DNA from: M3007 sp046316495
Lineage (GTDB): Bacteria > Bacteroidota > Bacteroidia > Chitinophagales > Saprospiraceae
Assembly: GCA_046316495.1 (NCBI GenBank)
Contig: JBKDAM010000016.1
Span: 11,064 to 75,063, forward strand
Length of the DNA stretch: 64,000 nucleotides
Direction of reading: 5' to 3'
Shown: piece after piece, positions 51,489 through 59,479 of the stretch
How the letters are laid out: every line of letters starts with the position of its first letter
Position numbering within the stretch: the stretch's first letter is position 1
Notes under the pieces: model-generated
Told to the model about the DNA's origin: nothing
Database searches by the model: none
The model's input: only the letters and a program-made list of their open reading frames with translations
Translations under genes and position numbers: made by a program

Positions 51489-52226
51489 ATGCAGACCACT
51501 GCTCACCTATGTATCGTTGTTCCCTGCTTCAATCCTTCTGAAGCTTGGGGTATTTCCTTTGCCAATCGTTACCGGGAACTCACCGACCGCCTAGCCAGCC
51601 TACCGGTCTCCGTTTCTCTGACCCTGGTGAATGATGGCTATCCGAATGGAGCCCGCCCCCCGGTGCTCGACCAGCTGCCTTCCCTGCTCCCGGGCATAAA
51701 CCTTGTTAGCTACGAGGAAAACCGAGGAAAAGGATATGCCCTGCGACAAGGAATTGCAGCCTCCGAGGGCGATTTTTACCTGATAACAGACGCCGATTTC
51801 CCCTATACCCTCGAAAGCATGGCCGCTGTGGTAGAACATCTCCTTCAAGTTGGGGGAATTGCCGCAGGCAACCGCGACCTGGCTTACTACGCACACGTAC
51901 CCCAATTCCGAAAGCTACTCTCCAAATCCCTCCGCTGGATGTTGCGCAACCTGCTTCAACTTCAGGTAACCGACTCCCAGTGTGGATTGAAAGGCTTTGA
52001 TCGAGCAGGTAGGGCCATTTTCCTCGAGACCACGATCGATCGGTTTTTGTTTGACTTGGAATTTTTACTACTCGCTAAAAAACGCGTCCATGTCGACCCC
52101 GTACCTGTCGAACTACGTCCAGGTGTAGTATTCAGTAAAGTGGGCTGGAAAATCCTGGCTACTGAAGGCCGCAACTTTCTCAACTTATTTCTTCGACAAA
52201 AAAATGATGCTCTCTTTAATCGGTAA
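51489..52226 (+). CDS. Family 2 glycosyltransferase (dolichyl-phosphate glucosyltransferase-like)
   Basis: 245 residues from MQTTAHLCIV; an upstream in-frame start would include the promoter. GT-A fold features are 'LCIVVPCFNPSEAW', 'LTLVNDGYPNGA', 'YEENRGKGYALRQGIAAS', the metal-binding 'DADF' in 'LITDADFPYTLESM', and 'DSQCGLKGFDR'. These fit the group that transfers a sugar from a nucleotide donor to a polyprenyl-phosphate carrier. No C-terminal membrane segments are present, so it is the short form. It is the first gene of an overlapping operon, sharing its last 23 bases with the SDR gene. Confidence 0.87.
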   Translation: MQTTAHLCIVVPCFNPSEAWGISFANRYRELTDRLASLPVSVSLTLVNDGYPNGARPPVLDQLPSLLPGINLVSYEENRGKGYALRQGIAASEGDFYLITDADFPYTLESMAAVVEHLLQVGGIAAGNRDLAYYAHVPQFRKLLSKSLRWMLRNLLQLQVTDSQCGLKGFDRAGRAIFLETTIDRFLFDLEFLLLAKKRVHVDPVPVELRPGVVFSKVGWKILATEGRNFLNLFLRQKNDALFNR

Positions 52227-52989
52227 ACATGCCTTGGTAGGCGGAGCCAGTGCCGGAATTGGAAAAGCGACCGCCATCGAACTCGCACGCCTGGGAGCGA
52301 ACGTCACCCTCCTGGCCCGAACCGAAACCAGCTTACAGACCGCCCTCGCTGAACTAGATACTACCCAAGGCCAACACCACCAATACCTGGTGGTGGATTA
52401 TAAAAACCGGACTGACCTCGAAACAAAAGTCCTTCAACTCGTCCAACAAGCACCCGTACACATCCTCGTGAACAATACCGGTGGACCTCCGGGGGGGCCA
52501 CTTACTCAAGCTGAACCCATCGCCTTGTTGGAAGCACTCCAAAACCACCTGCTTTGCAATCACCTGTTAGCACAAGCGGTGCTACCTGGGATGAAAAATG
52601 CTCAATACGGTCGGATTATCAACATCATCAGCACTTCTGTTAAGGAACCTCTGGACAACCTCGGGGTCTCCAACACCACCCGATGGGCCGTAGCAGGCTG
52701 GTCCAAAACCTGGGCCAATGAAGCAGGACCCTTTGGAATTACCGTGAATAATGTGTTGCCTGGCTATACCGAAACCGGCCGTTTGACTGAAATTATCGAA
52801 AAAAGAGCCGCCGCTAGTCAAATCAGCCCCGAAGAAGTGGCCCAACAGTTTAAAAGCCACGTTCCTTTGCGCCGATTTGCCCAACCTGCTGAAATAGCCA
52901 CTGCGGTCGCCTTTTTGGCGAGCCCAGCAGCCAGCTATATTAATGGTATCAACCTGCCCGTCGATGGGGGCCGCACCAAAAGCTTATAA
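52204..52989 (+). CDS. Short-chain dehydrogenase/reductase lacking the catalytic Tyr
   Basis: 261 residues. It has a Rossmann fold with 'ALVGGASAGIGKATAIELAR' (about 9-28) and 'HILVNNTGG', a C-terminal 'GITVNNVLPGYTETGRL', and 'PAEIATAVAFLASPAASYIN', as in FabG-like SDRs. At the YxxxK position the sequence reads SNTTR, so both the catalytic Tyr and Lys are replaced. This substitution is shared, to my knowledge, by a divergent SDR group annotated as 3-oxoacyl reductase homologues. Function therefore should not be assumed. It overlaps the glycosyltransferase by 23 bases and truB by 1 base. Confidence 0.9.
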   Translation: MMLSLIGKHALVGGASAGIGKATAIELARLGANVTLLARTETSLQTALAELDTTQGQHHQYLVVDYKNRTDLETKVLQLVQQAPVHILVNNTGGPPGGPLTQAEPIALLEALQNHLLCNHLLAQAVLPGMKNAQYGRIINIISTSVKEPLDNLGVSNTTRWAVAGWSKTWANEAGPFGITVNNVLPGYTETGRLTEIIEKRAAASQISPEEVAQQFKSHVPLRRFAQPAEIATAVAFLASPAASYINGINLPVDGGRTKSL

Positions 52990-53822
52990 TGGTATCCGAA
53001 GCACTCGAAATAGTACTACCTGAACAGTTACCGCTCCCACTTCCTAAAGGATTCGTCTTGCTAATCGATAAACCCCTGGGATGGACCTCTTTTGATGTGG
53101 TCAATAAAGTGCGGTACTGGATCAGCAAACTACTGGGCGTAAAGCGCGCGAAAGTGGGCCATGCCGGCACATTAGACCCCCTTGCTACAGGACTCTTGGT
53201 AATCTGTGTCGGCGACTACACCCGTCGAATCGACACCTTTCAAGGCCAAGAAAAAGAATATACAGGCACTATGACCTTTGGCGCCGTTACCGCTTCCTTC
53301 GACCTGGAGAAACCCGTAGAGCCTCAAGAACCGACTCAGCCACTCAGTGATGCCTTGATCGAACAAGCAAGGTCTACCCTTACGGGGACGATTGAGCAGT
53401 TTCCACCTGTTTTTTCCGCTGTAAAGGTGGATGGAAAACGGCTTTATAAACATGCCAGAAAAGGAGACGAGCTGGAACTTCAGCCCCGCCAAGTCCAAAT
53501 TGACGCATTTGAACTCTCTCCCCTCTACCCCACCGGACCCATTGATCAAACAGAACCCATCGACATCGCCGGAAAAGGGCACCCAATTTGGCTGCACCCC
53601 GACTACCCGAATGGGCTTCGATCCGATTTTCGAATTGTTTGCGGAAAAGGTACTTATATTCGCTCGCTCGCTTTCGACATGGGCGAACGAACTGGTAATG
53701 GTGCCTACTTGAGCGCGCTCCGGCGCACCCGCATCGGGCAGTTTCGGGTAGAGCAAGCCTGGAATATTCAGACACTGATTCAGCAAATTCAATCTGCTAT
53801 CGCATCTAGCGCTACAGTATGA
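52989..53822 (+). CDS. truB: tRNA pseudouridine(55) synthase
   Basis: 277 residues. It makes pseudouridine 55 in the T-loop of tRNAs. Motifs are 'LLIDKPLGWTSFDVVN', the catalytic Asp63 in 'VGHAGTLDPLATGLL', 'KEYTGTMTFG' and 'FRIVCGKGTYIRSLAFDMG'. Between the two halves (about residues 180-210) there is an extra proline-rich segment containing 'IDQTEPIDIAGKGHPIW' that I do not expect in most TruB proteins. Its start overlaps the SDR stop (TAATG) and its stop overlaps the murI start (ATGA), so translation is coupled. Confidence 0.96.
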   Translation: MVSEALEIVLPEQLPLPLPKGFVLLIDKPLGWTSFDVVNKVRYWISKLLGVKRAKVGHAGTLDPLATGLLVICVGDYTRRIDTFQGQEKEYTGTMTFGAVTASFDLEKPVEPQEPTQPLSDALIEQARSTLTGTIEQFPPVFSAVKVDGKRLYKHARKGDELELQPRQVQIDAFELSPLYPTGPIDQTEPIDIAGKGHPIWLHPDYPNGLRSDFRIVCGKGTYIRSLAFDMGERTGNGAYLSALRRTRIGQFRVEQAWNIQTLIQQIQSAIASSATV

Positions 53823-54640
53823 CCGGCCCCATTGGAATTTTTGATTCAGGATACGGTGGACTTACCGTATTTAAAGAAATAGCAGCACAGCTGCCGCTCT
53901 ACGATTATATTTATTTGGGTGATAATGCGAGAGCTCCTTACGGGGGCCGTTCTTTTGAGGTGATTTACAAATACACCCTGGAATGCGTTGAAACCCTTTT
54001 TAACATGGGCTGTCCGCTGGTGATTTTAGCTTGTAACACAGCCTCTGCAAAGGCTCTTCGCACCATCCAGCAGCAGGACCTGCAGCGTTGGGAACCCTGG
54101 CGCAGGGTACTGGGTGTCATTCGCCCCACCGCAGAAATTATCGGAAATTATACCAAAACAGGCCAAATTGGCATCCTGGCAACGGCAGGAACGGTTCAGT
54201 CTGCCTCCTATTTACTTGAAATCGCCCATTTTTTTCCAGAACTGCAAGTCCACCAAGAAGCCTGTCCCATGTGGGTCCCGCTGATTGAAAACCAGGAACA
54301 TGAAGGAGACGGAGCTGATTTTTTTGTCCGAAAAAACATTATTCGATTACTTCACCAAGCCCCCTTAATCGATACCCTGGTTTTAGGTTGCACCCATTAC
54401 CCGCTCATGTGGTCCAAAATCAGGCAATTTACCCCAGACTCTATACAGTTGTTGTCCCAAGGACCGATTGTAGCACAAAGTTTGGCCGATTACCTAATTC
54501 GGCACCCAGAGAAAGAACAGCGCTGCAGCAAAGGTGGAAGCAGAACGTTTTTTACGACGGAGGCAGACCCAAATGCCTCTGAAAAAGGCAGTCTCTTTTT
54601 CGGCCAACCATTGCTCATGCAACAGATTGCGCTACAATAA
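53819..54640 (+). CDS. murI: Glutamate racemase
   Basis: 273 residues. It provides D-glutamate for peptidoglycan. The two catalytic cysteines are Cys72 (LACNTASAKAL) and Cys191 (LGCTHYPLMW). 'IGIFDSGYGGLTVFKEI' and 'DNARAPYGGRS' are family hallmarks. It overlaps truB by 4 bases and is the last gene of the four-gene operon, ending before the terminator at 54644-54671. Confidence 0.97.
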   Translation: MTGPIGIFDSGYGGLTVFKEIAAQLPLYDYIYLGDNARAPYGGRSFEVIYKYTLECVETLFNMGCPLVILACNTASAKALRTIQQQDLQRWEPWRRVLGVIRPTAEIIGNYTKTGQIGILATAGTVQSASYLLEIAHFFPELQVHQEACPMWVPLIENQEHEGDGADFFVRKNIIRLLHQAPLIDTLVLGCTHYPLMWSKIRQFTPDSIQLLSQGPIVAQSLADYLIRHPEKEQRCSKGGSRTFFTTEADPNASEKGSLFFGQPLLMQQIALQ

Positions 54641-54671
54641 AAAAACCGAACCGGACTTTTCCGGCTCGGTT
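54636..54671. terminator. Bidirectional terminator between murI and lipoprotein gene
   Basis: An 11-bp stem, AACCGAACCGG (54644-54654) with CCGGCTCGGTT (54661-54671), with one mismatch and a 6-base loop. An A-run (T-run on the minus strand) lies on its left, so it fits best as terminator of the minus-strand sigma operon. Confidence 0.75.
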
Positions 54672-54710
54672 ACAATACAAAATACTAAACACGGGTATTG
54701 TGTCTTAATC

Positions 54711-55736
54711 TCAGAGACTGAGAATACTGCTAATTACATCTTGTTGGCCTCGTTCCTCAGGAGTCACCTGAAGCAGGGCGTTGGTAGCTGTTTCTGTTTC
54801 CCTAAATCCAATCCAGTACGACTTTCCAGCTTTGGTAACCGTTAATATTTTTACTGGGTACCCCAATGGAACATTCTGAGCGCAAAAGTACCCCTCAACG
54901 GTAGGCTGCATTTCTACCAAGGTAGGAACCCCACCGAAGGAAAGGTAGGCCACCGTGTTTCCCGGGTCAAATTGCAAAGGCAAAGAAATACAGTAGGAAG
55001 AGTAACCATTGGCATCCAGGGGGCGCACACCCGCTGCCCAGCCGAGCGCAGGCATTAATAATTCGTATCCGGAGAGCTGCTCAGAGCTGCCAGCAGGAGT
55101 CCAATCCGCCCAAAACAAAGACCCAGAGGGGCCCTGCTGCCAAGCAGCAGGATTGGACCCCAATGTAGCTAACTCTAACTGATTCACTAACTTATTTATA
55201 GGAACTTGTACTTTGATATAACGATTAGTTGCCAACTCCAAAGCATTTCCGTCACAGTAAACGGCTACTTTCACGGCCGGAGTATGGTTTAACAACCGAC
55301 CATCTTGATCTATTGCAGGAAGCTGGTGGGCAACCCAATCGCTCTTGCTGCTCGCCTCCGTCACCACCACTTTAAACGTAGAACAGCTGCTGCAAGGCCG
55401 AAGCTCGCCCGTTGGATTTGCAAAAAGCGCCTCCGTTAAAGCCAAAAAAACGCGTACCCCTGAAGGAGTGGTTAATACCGTGTCTGGAATGGGTTGTCCA
55501 CCTGGCACCAGAGTAAAAGCCGTTACCTTATCCGAACCGGGGAGCTGCGTAAAAATACCTCTCAGATCGTCTACCGAAGCGGGATAGGTACTAAACGTAA
55601 CTGAATCCTTCCTGCAGGAGGAAAAACTAAGACCAGTTATGAAAAAAAGCAATATGTAAAGACGTTTGCTCAATGCGAGGCGTTTATTTTTTAAGAAGAT
55701 AGATTGAAGAGAAATTTCGCTGCCTGTTGTCTCCAT
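54711..55736 (-). CDS. Lipoprotein, third gene of the sigma operon, unknown
   Basis: 341 residues starting 4 bases after the preceding stop. The signal region is unusual: about 25 basic/polar residues, then a hydrophobic core 'RLYILLFFITGLSFSSC' with the lipidated Cys near residue 41. A TTG at codon 22 could be an alternative start. The mature protein is beta-rich with two close Cys ('PCSSCS'), and contains 'GVRVFLALTEALFANPTGEL' and 'AVKVAVYCDGNALELATN'. No family is recognised. Being co-transcribed with the ECF sigma factor and the barrel protein suggests it is part of the same envelope response; this is inference. Confidence 0.7.
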   Translation of the reverse strand: METTGSEISLQSIFLKNKRLALSKRLYILLFFITGLSFSSCRKDSVTFSTYPASVDDLRGIFTQLPGSDKVTAFTLVPGGQPIPDTVLTTPSGVRVFLALTEALFANPTGELRPCSSCSTFKVVVTEASSKSDWVAHQLPAIDQDGRLLNHTPAVKVAVYCDGNALELATNRYIKVQVPINKLVNQLELATLGSNPAAWQQGPSGSLFWADWTPAGSSEQLSGYELLMPALGWAAGVRPLDANGYSSYCISLPLQFDPGNTVAYLSFGGVPTLVEMQPTVEGYFCAQNVPLGYPVKILTVTKAGKSYWIGFRETETATNALLQVTPEERGQQDVISSILSL

Positions 55737-55740
55737 TTTT

Positions 55741-57060
55741 TTACATTATTTTTGAAAATCCGATTCGGAGCGACCAATTCTGGTACCGCTGCTCCAAGGG
55801 ATAAGCGACTTGGTTCAGGGGCGTTAGTTGTTGGCGGAAAGCCGGCTCCACTACCACCCTTGTTTTAGGTGCAATATGCCAGAACCATTGCATACCTGCC
55901 TGCCAGCTCAAGCCAGCACGAAGGCGAAAAACCGATTGACTGCCTTTTCCGGGCGTGAAATACCCTGGAGCACCCGTCTGGGGATCCAAAACCGCGCCTC
56001 GCTTCCAGAAAAACAAGTTAGCGGCAGCGCCCCCTTGCAGGCGAAGCCCCATTCTACCAGTCCTCCACTCATAACCCATAGACAATGGCACATCCAATAG
56101 ACCGAAGCGGTTAATAACCCGAGTGCGTTCCTCACCAAAGTTGATATCAATAGTATCTATTTTCCAAGTATTGGTACTCACATCCAAGACCTGTTTAATA
56201 ATGTATTCAATGGAAGAAGGATCCGCATATTCGAACACCTCTGCAAATTGTTGGTAATCGAGACCGACACTTAACAGGTATTTCTCGGAAAACAAATAGG
56301 CGGCACGCCCTCCCAGATTAAAGCCCCATCCGGGGCCCTCCGTTGCTAGCCTCCTATCCCGGTAAGCCTCCTGCTCCGGGTTGCCAGCTGTCTCCAGCAC
56401 TTTTCGGGCGAAAAGTGGACCGGCATACCCCTCCAGCAACCAAGCACGGCGGTTTTCCGAAAAATCATAGCACTGCCCAGTCTGTTCCTTCCGCTTTCGA
56501 ATCACGCCGCTTGGCCATCCAGGCAAGACCTTGGTGTTCAATGTTAGCGGTGCAGGGAGCAATACAGTTAAGGGTTGCAATAAGGAAACACCAGAGCTTT
56601 TTGAGGCTCCCAAAGGATGTTCAATCGCCGAAAATTCAGTGGGCTGACCGGTGTTAACAACAACATCCGGAAGCAGCTCTTTGGGCTCCTTTAAAAAGGC
56701 CACAGAATTGCGTTTCGATCCATGGGCTACCTTCTGATGTTCGTATTGGGCGGAAGAAACAGCCGCGATTTCCTCCTGGACTGTTGAAGCAGACATGGAA
56801 GGCTCCACCCGTTCAAAAACAGTCTCGACGGGACTTACGGCAGGTACCGTCGGATTTCTTTCTGGCAGGCACGTGCGGTACCAAACCACTCCAGCCAGCA
56901 TTAACGAGGCGGCTCCACTGGACCACCAGAGGAGTGCGCGCCATTTTTTCCGATGAAGGGAGCGCTCTATCTCCGGCCAAACAAAGGCTGGCGGCGGCAC
57001 AGAAGCTTCCTTCAACCGCTCTCGCCATTGTTGATCCATCTCTTCTTCAGGCATTATCAT
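55741..57060 (-). CDS. Membrane-anchored protein with anti-sigma-like N-terminus and barrel-like C-terminus
   Basis: 439 residues. The cytoplasmic N-terminus (about 1-40: 'QWRERLKEASVPPPAFVWPE') is the short amphipathic 'L....PP..vW..I' segment seen in Bacteroidota proteins encoded after ECF sigma factors. One membrane segment follows (about 41-62). Next is a disordered or linker region (about 65-195), and then an outer-membrane barrel-like domain (about 205-439: 'WLLEGYAGPLFARKVL', 'YLFSEKYLLSVGLDYQQF', 'GYEWRTGRMGLRLQGGAAA', ending 'WSLRIGFSKIM'). It lies 57 bases after the sigma gene. The likely role is anti-sigma factor plus envelope sensor; the spanning topology is inferred. Confidence 0.72.
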   Translation of the reverse strand: MIMPEEEMDQQWRERLKEASVPPPAFVWPEIERSLHRKKWRALLWWSSGAASLMLAGVVWYRTCLPERNPTVPAVSPVETVFERVEPSMSASTVQEEIAAVSSAQYEHQKVAHGSKRNSVAFLKEPKELLPDVVVNTGQPTEFSAIEHPLGASKSSGVSLLQPLTVLLPAPLTLNTKVLPGWPSGVIRKRKEQTGQCYDFSENRRAWLLEGYAGPLFARKVLETAGNPEQEAYRDRRLATEGPGWGFNLGGRAAYLFSEKYLLSVGLDYQQFAEVFEYADPSSIEYIIKQVLDVSTNTWKIDTIDINFGEERTRVINRFGLLDVPLSMGYEWRTGRMGLRLQGGAAANLFFWKRGAVLDPQTGAPGYFTPGKGSQSVFRLRAGLSWQAGMQWFWHIAPKTRVVVEPAFRQQLTPLNQVAYPLEQRYQNWSLRIGFSKIM

Positions 57061-57117
57061 GTGTTTCTAATATTAGTTAGTACCATGGTTGAAAAAACGT
57101 TCACCAATTTTTCCTGT

Positions 57118-57663
57118 TCATTTATCAATCAAACCTACATTCGTGGCCTTATCGAGCTCCTCCGACAGCCATCGCCTGGCTTTAGTTAGCTGAGACCGGG
57201 AAGTGCTCTCCTGAATTCCTAATACCTCTGCTGCCTCTGCATGGGAGTAGCCTTCTATCGCAACAAGGTTAAATACCAACCGATACCCATCTGGCAACCG
57301 CCCAATCATACCCAGCAACTCTCCTTCCGACAATAGAGCAATCGCATCTGCCTCTTGAGGGGATTCAGGAAGCCGTTCTAAGCCTGTCTGCTCCAATTCA
57401 TAGCGATGTCGTTGGTAAGTACGCAAGGCTGTATTGACCATGATTCTACGAATCCATCCTTCAAAAGACCCCTGAAAATGGTATTGATTAAGCTTGGTGT
57501 AGACCTTAATAAATCCCTCTTGCAAAATATCCGCCGCATCGGCAGGCGTACGGGCATACCGAAGGCATACGGCATACATTTTGCCGGCATACCGCTCGTA
57601 CAACGCGCGTTGGTGCTGAACAGATCCGCGCAGGCACCCCTGGATTAAGGTTTCTTCGTTCAA
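57118..57663 (-). CDS. ECF-family RNA polymerase sigma factor
   Basis: 181 residues. Region 2 (about 20-85) has 'YERYAGKMYAVCLRYARTP', 'DAADILQEGFIKVYTKLNQY' and 'GSFEGWIRRIMVNTALRTY', the core -10 recognition and melting segment. Region 4 (about 120-175) has 'LPDGYRLVFNLVAIEGYSHA' and the helix-turn-helix 'AAEVLGIQESTSRSQLTKAR'. It belongs to the group-4 sigma factors. It is the first gene of an operon with the membrane/barrel protein and a lipoprotein. A TATCTTCG element on the minus strand (57723-57730) is a possible promoter. Confidence 0.93.
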   Translation of the reverse strand: MNEETLIQGCLRGSVQHQRALYERYAGKMYAVCLRYARTPADAADILQEGFIKVYTKLNQYHFQGSFEGWIRRIMVNTALRTYQRHRYELEQTGLERLPESPQEADAIALLSEGELLGMIGRLPDGYRLVFNLVAIEGYSHAEAAEVLGIQESTSRSQLTKARRWLSEELDKATNVGLIDK

Positions 57664-57722
57664 TTGCCAGTGGTCAATAGATCAAAATAAGACTCGCCAG
57701 TTCCCCAATTCATTCAGGTGGT

Positions 57723-57730
57723 CGAAGATA
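57723..57730 (-). promoter_or_regulatory. Putative -7 element of the sigma operon
   Basis: Minus strand TATCTTCG, one base from TAnnTTTG, 59 bases upstream of the sigma start. The deviation could reflect use of an alternative sigma factor, or chance. Confidence 0.3.
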
Positions 57731-57817
57731 CACCAATCCATTGACTCCCTATTTATTAAATTCGCTGCCTGAGGGTAGGGAAATATAAATTTAGTATTAA
57801 ATTTAACGAAGGCACGG

Positions 57818-57825
57818 TACCTTTG
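57818..57825 (+). promoter_or_regulatory. Promoter -7 element of prs
   Basis: TACCTTTG, exact TAnnTTTG, 60 bases before the prs start. Confidence 0.55.
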
Positions 57826-57885
57826 TCGCGTTAATCTGGACTTCCTTCACAGATCATCGCTCCCTCACTTGAAAAACGTGCTCTC

Positions 57886-58815
57886 ATGCCCGAAGTAAAA
57901 TTATTCTCGTGCTCCGCCTCCACCGAATTGGCCGGAGCAATAGCGGACCATTACCAAACCAACTTGGGTGACTTTACCCTTTCGCGCTTCAGCGACGGTG
58001 AAATGCAACCCGTTATCAACGAAAGTATCCGCGGATCCTATTCCTTTTTTATCCAAAGCACCTGTCAGCCCCACGACAACCTGGTAGAGCTGCTGCTCTG
58101 CATCGACAGCGCCCGCCGCGCCTCCGCAGGATACATCACGGCTGTCATTCCGTACTTTGGGTATGCCCGGCAAGACCGAAAAGATAAACCAAGGGTACCC
58201 ATTAGTGCGAAACTGATGGCTAACCTCCTTACCACCGCCGGAGCCAACCGAATCGTTACCATGGACCTCCATGCCGATCAGGTACAAGGATTTTTCGATA
58301 TTCCAGTGGACCACCTCCGCTCCGAAGCTATTTATATTCCATTCCTGGAACAAACCGATCTAAGTAAAACCATTTTCGCAAGTCCAGACGTAGGAGGGGT
58401 AAAACGCGCGCGCACCTACGCCAAACATTTCGGCCGCGAACTCGTCATTTGTGATAAATACCGGACAAAGGCAAATGAAGTGGCCTCCATGACCGTGATC
58501 GGTGAAGTGAGTGGCGCTGATGTTATTCTGGTAGATGACTTGGTAGATACCGCTGGCACCCTGTGTAAAGCAGCCGATGCCCTTCTGGAAAAAGGAGCCC
58601 GTTCCGTTAAAGCCATTTGTACCCACCCAGTCCTCTCCGGAAAGGCTTACGAAAACATTGAAGCCTCCCACCTGAGTGAACTGATCGTATGTGATACCAT
58701 CCCGCTCAGACGTCCCTCCGAAAAAATTCGGGTGCTCTCTACCGCCAAACTCTTCAGCAGGGCCATCCGAAATACCATAGAACATAAGTCCATTGCTGCC
58801 CTGTTTCACCAATAA
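57886..58815 (+). CDS. prs: Ribose-phosphate pyrophosphokinase
   Basis: 309 residues. It makes PRPP from ribose-5-phosphate and ATP for nucleotide, His and NAD synthesis. Motifs are 'GDFTLSRFSDGEMQPVINES', 'YFGYARQDRKDKPRVPISA', 'VTMDLHADQVQGFFDIPVDH' and the PRPP-binding loop 'VDDLVDTAGTLCKAADALL'. Full length. It is monocistronic, with its own promoter and a perfect terminator at 58821-58857. Confidence 0.98.
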   Translation: MPEVKLFSCSASTELAGAIADHYQTNLGDFTLSRFSDGEMQPVINESIRGSYSFFIQSTCQPHDNLVELLLCIDSARRASAGYITAVIPYFGYARQDRKDKPRVPISAKLMANLLTTAGANRIVTMDLHADQVQGFFDIPVDHLRSEAIYIPFLEQTDLSKTIFASPDVGGVKRARTYAKHFGRELVICDKYRTKANEVASMTVIGEVSGADVILVDDLVDTAGTLCKAADALLEKGARSVKAICTHPVLSGKAYENIEASHLSELIVCDTIPLRRPSEKIRVLSTAKLFSRAIRNTIEHKSIAALFHQ

Positions 58816-58820
58816 CAGGC

Positions 58821-58862
58821 CGGCCGGCTGGAGCACCATTTGTAGCCCAGCCGGCCGTTTTT
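58821..58862 (+). terminator. Terminator after prs
   Basis: A perfect 11-bp GC-rich stem, CGGCCGGCTGG (58821-58831) with CCAGCCGGCCG (58847-58857), a 15-base loop, then TTTTTCC. Confidence 0.9.
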
Positions 58863-58883
58863 CCGGCTATCCAAAGAAGAACC

Positions 58884-59378
58884 ATGCGTATCCTGTTGTT
58901 TACAACGCTTTTCCTGGTCTTTACCCTCTGGTCCTGCCGCGGACAAGTCCGGGACGGAGCCTATAAGACCATGCTAAAAGGTCTCCTAAGCCATACCGTT
59001 CGGGAACTCAGCGTGGAGGAGGCAGCCACCAAAACAAATGCCGTATTCCTGGATGCCCGTGAGCCCAAAGAATACGAGGTCAGTCATATTCAAGGTAGTT
59101 TTCACGTTGGATACGACCACTTTAACCTGCAGCAACTACCCAGGCTCCCCAAAGACACCCCCATCATCGTCTATTGCTCTGTAGGCTACCGAAGTGAAAA
59201 AATCAGCGAGCAATTGCTACAAGCCGGCTATACCAATGTCGCCAACCTGTATGGTGGCATTTTTGAATGGGTTAACCAAAACCAGCCCATAGTCAACCAA
59301 CAGGGACCTACCCAACAAGTCCACGCCTACAACCGCAGCTGGGGCGTCTGGCTTAAAAAAGGACAAAAAGTATATTGA
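58884..59378 (+). CDS. Rhodanese-domain lipoprotein
   Basis: 164 residues. The lipobox LWSC puts the lipidated Cys at 18. A single rhodanese domain (about 40-135) has 'AVFLDAREPKEYEVSHIQGS' and the active-site loop with Cys98 in 'IVYCSVGYRSEKISEQL'. The rest is 'YTNVANLYGGIFEWVNQ'. A periplasmic sulfurtransferase-like or thiol-carrier role is possible; the partner is unknown. It stands 68 bases after prs, separated from it by the prs terminator. Confidence 0.9.
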   Translation: MRILLFTTLFLVFTLWSCRGQVRDGAYKTMLKGLLSHTVRELSVEEAATKTNAVFLDAREPKEYEVSHIQGSFHVGYDHFNLQQLPRLPKDTPIIVYCSVGYRSEKISEQLLQAGYTNVANLYGGIFEWVNQNQPIVNQQGPTQQVHAYNRSWGVWLKKGQKVY

Positions 59379-59395
59379 TCTGGTAAAATTATACC

Positions 59396-59403
59396 GACCT
59401 TTG
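59396..59403 (+). promoter_or_regulatory. Putative -7 element of the PKD-cyclophilin gene
   Basis: GACCTTTG, one base from TAnnTTTG, 76 bases before the start at 59480. Confidence 0.35.
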
Positions 59404-59479
59404 CACCACCATTTAACTTGGAAACGACCATCTTAGTCCTCCAAGTCCTTTTCTGAATCGATTCATCAACTACTTTTCC

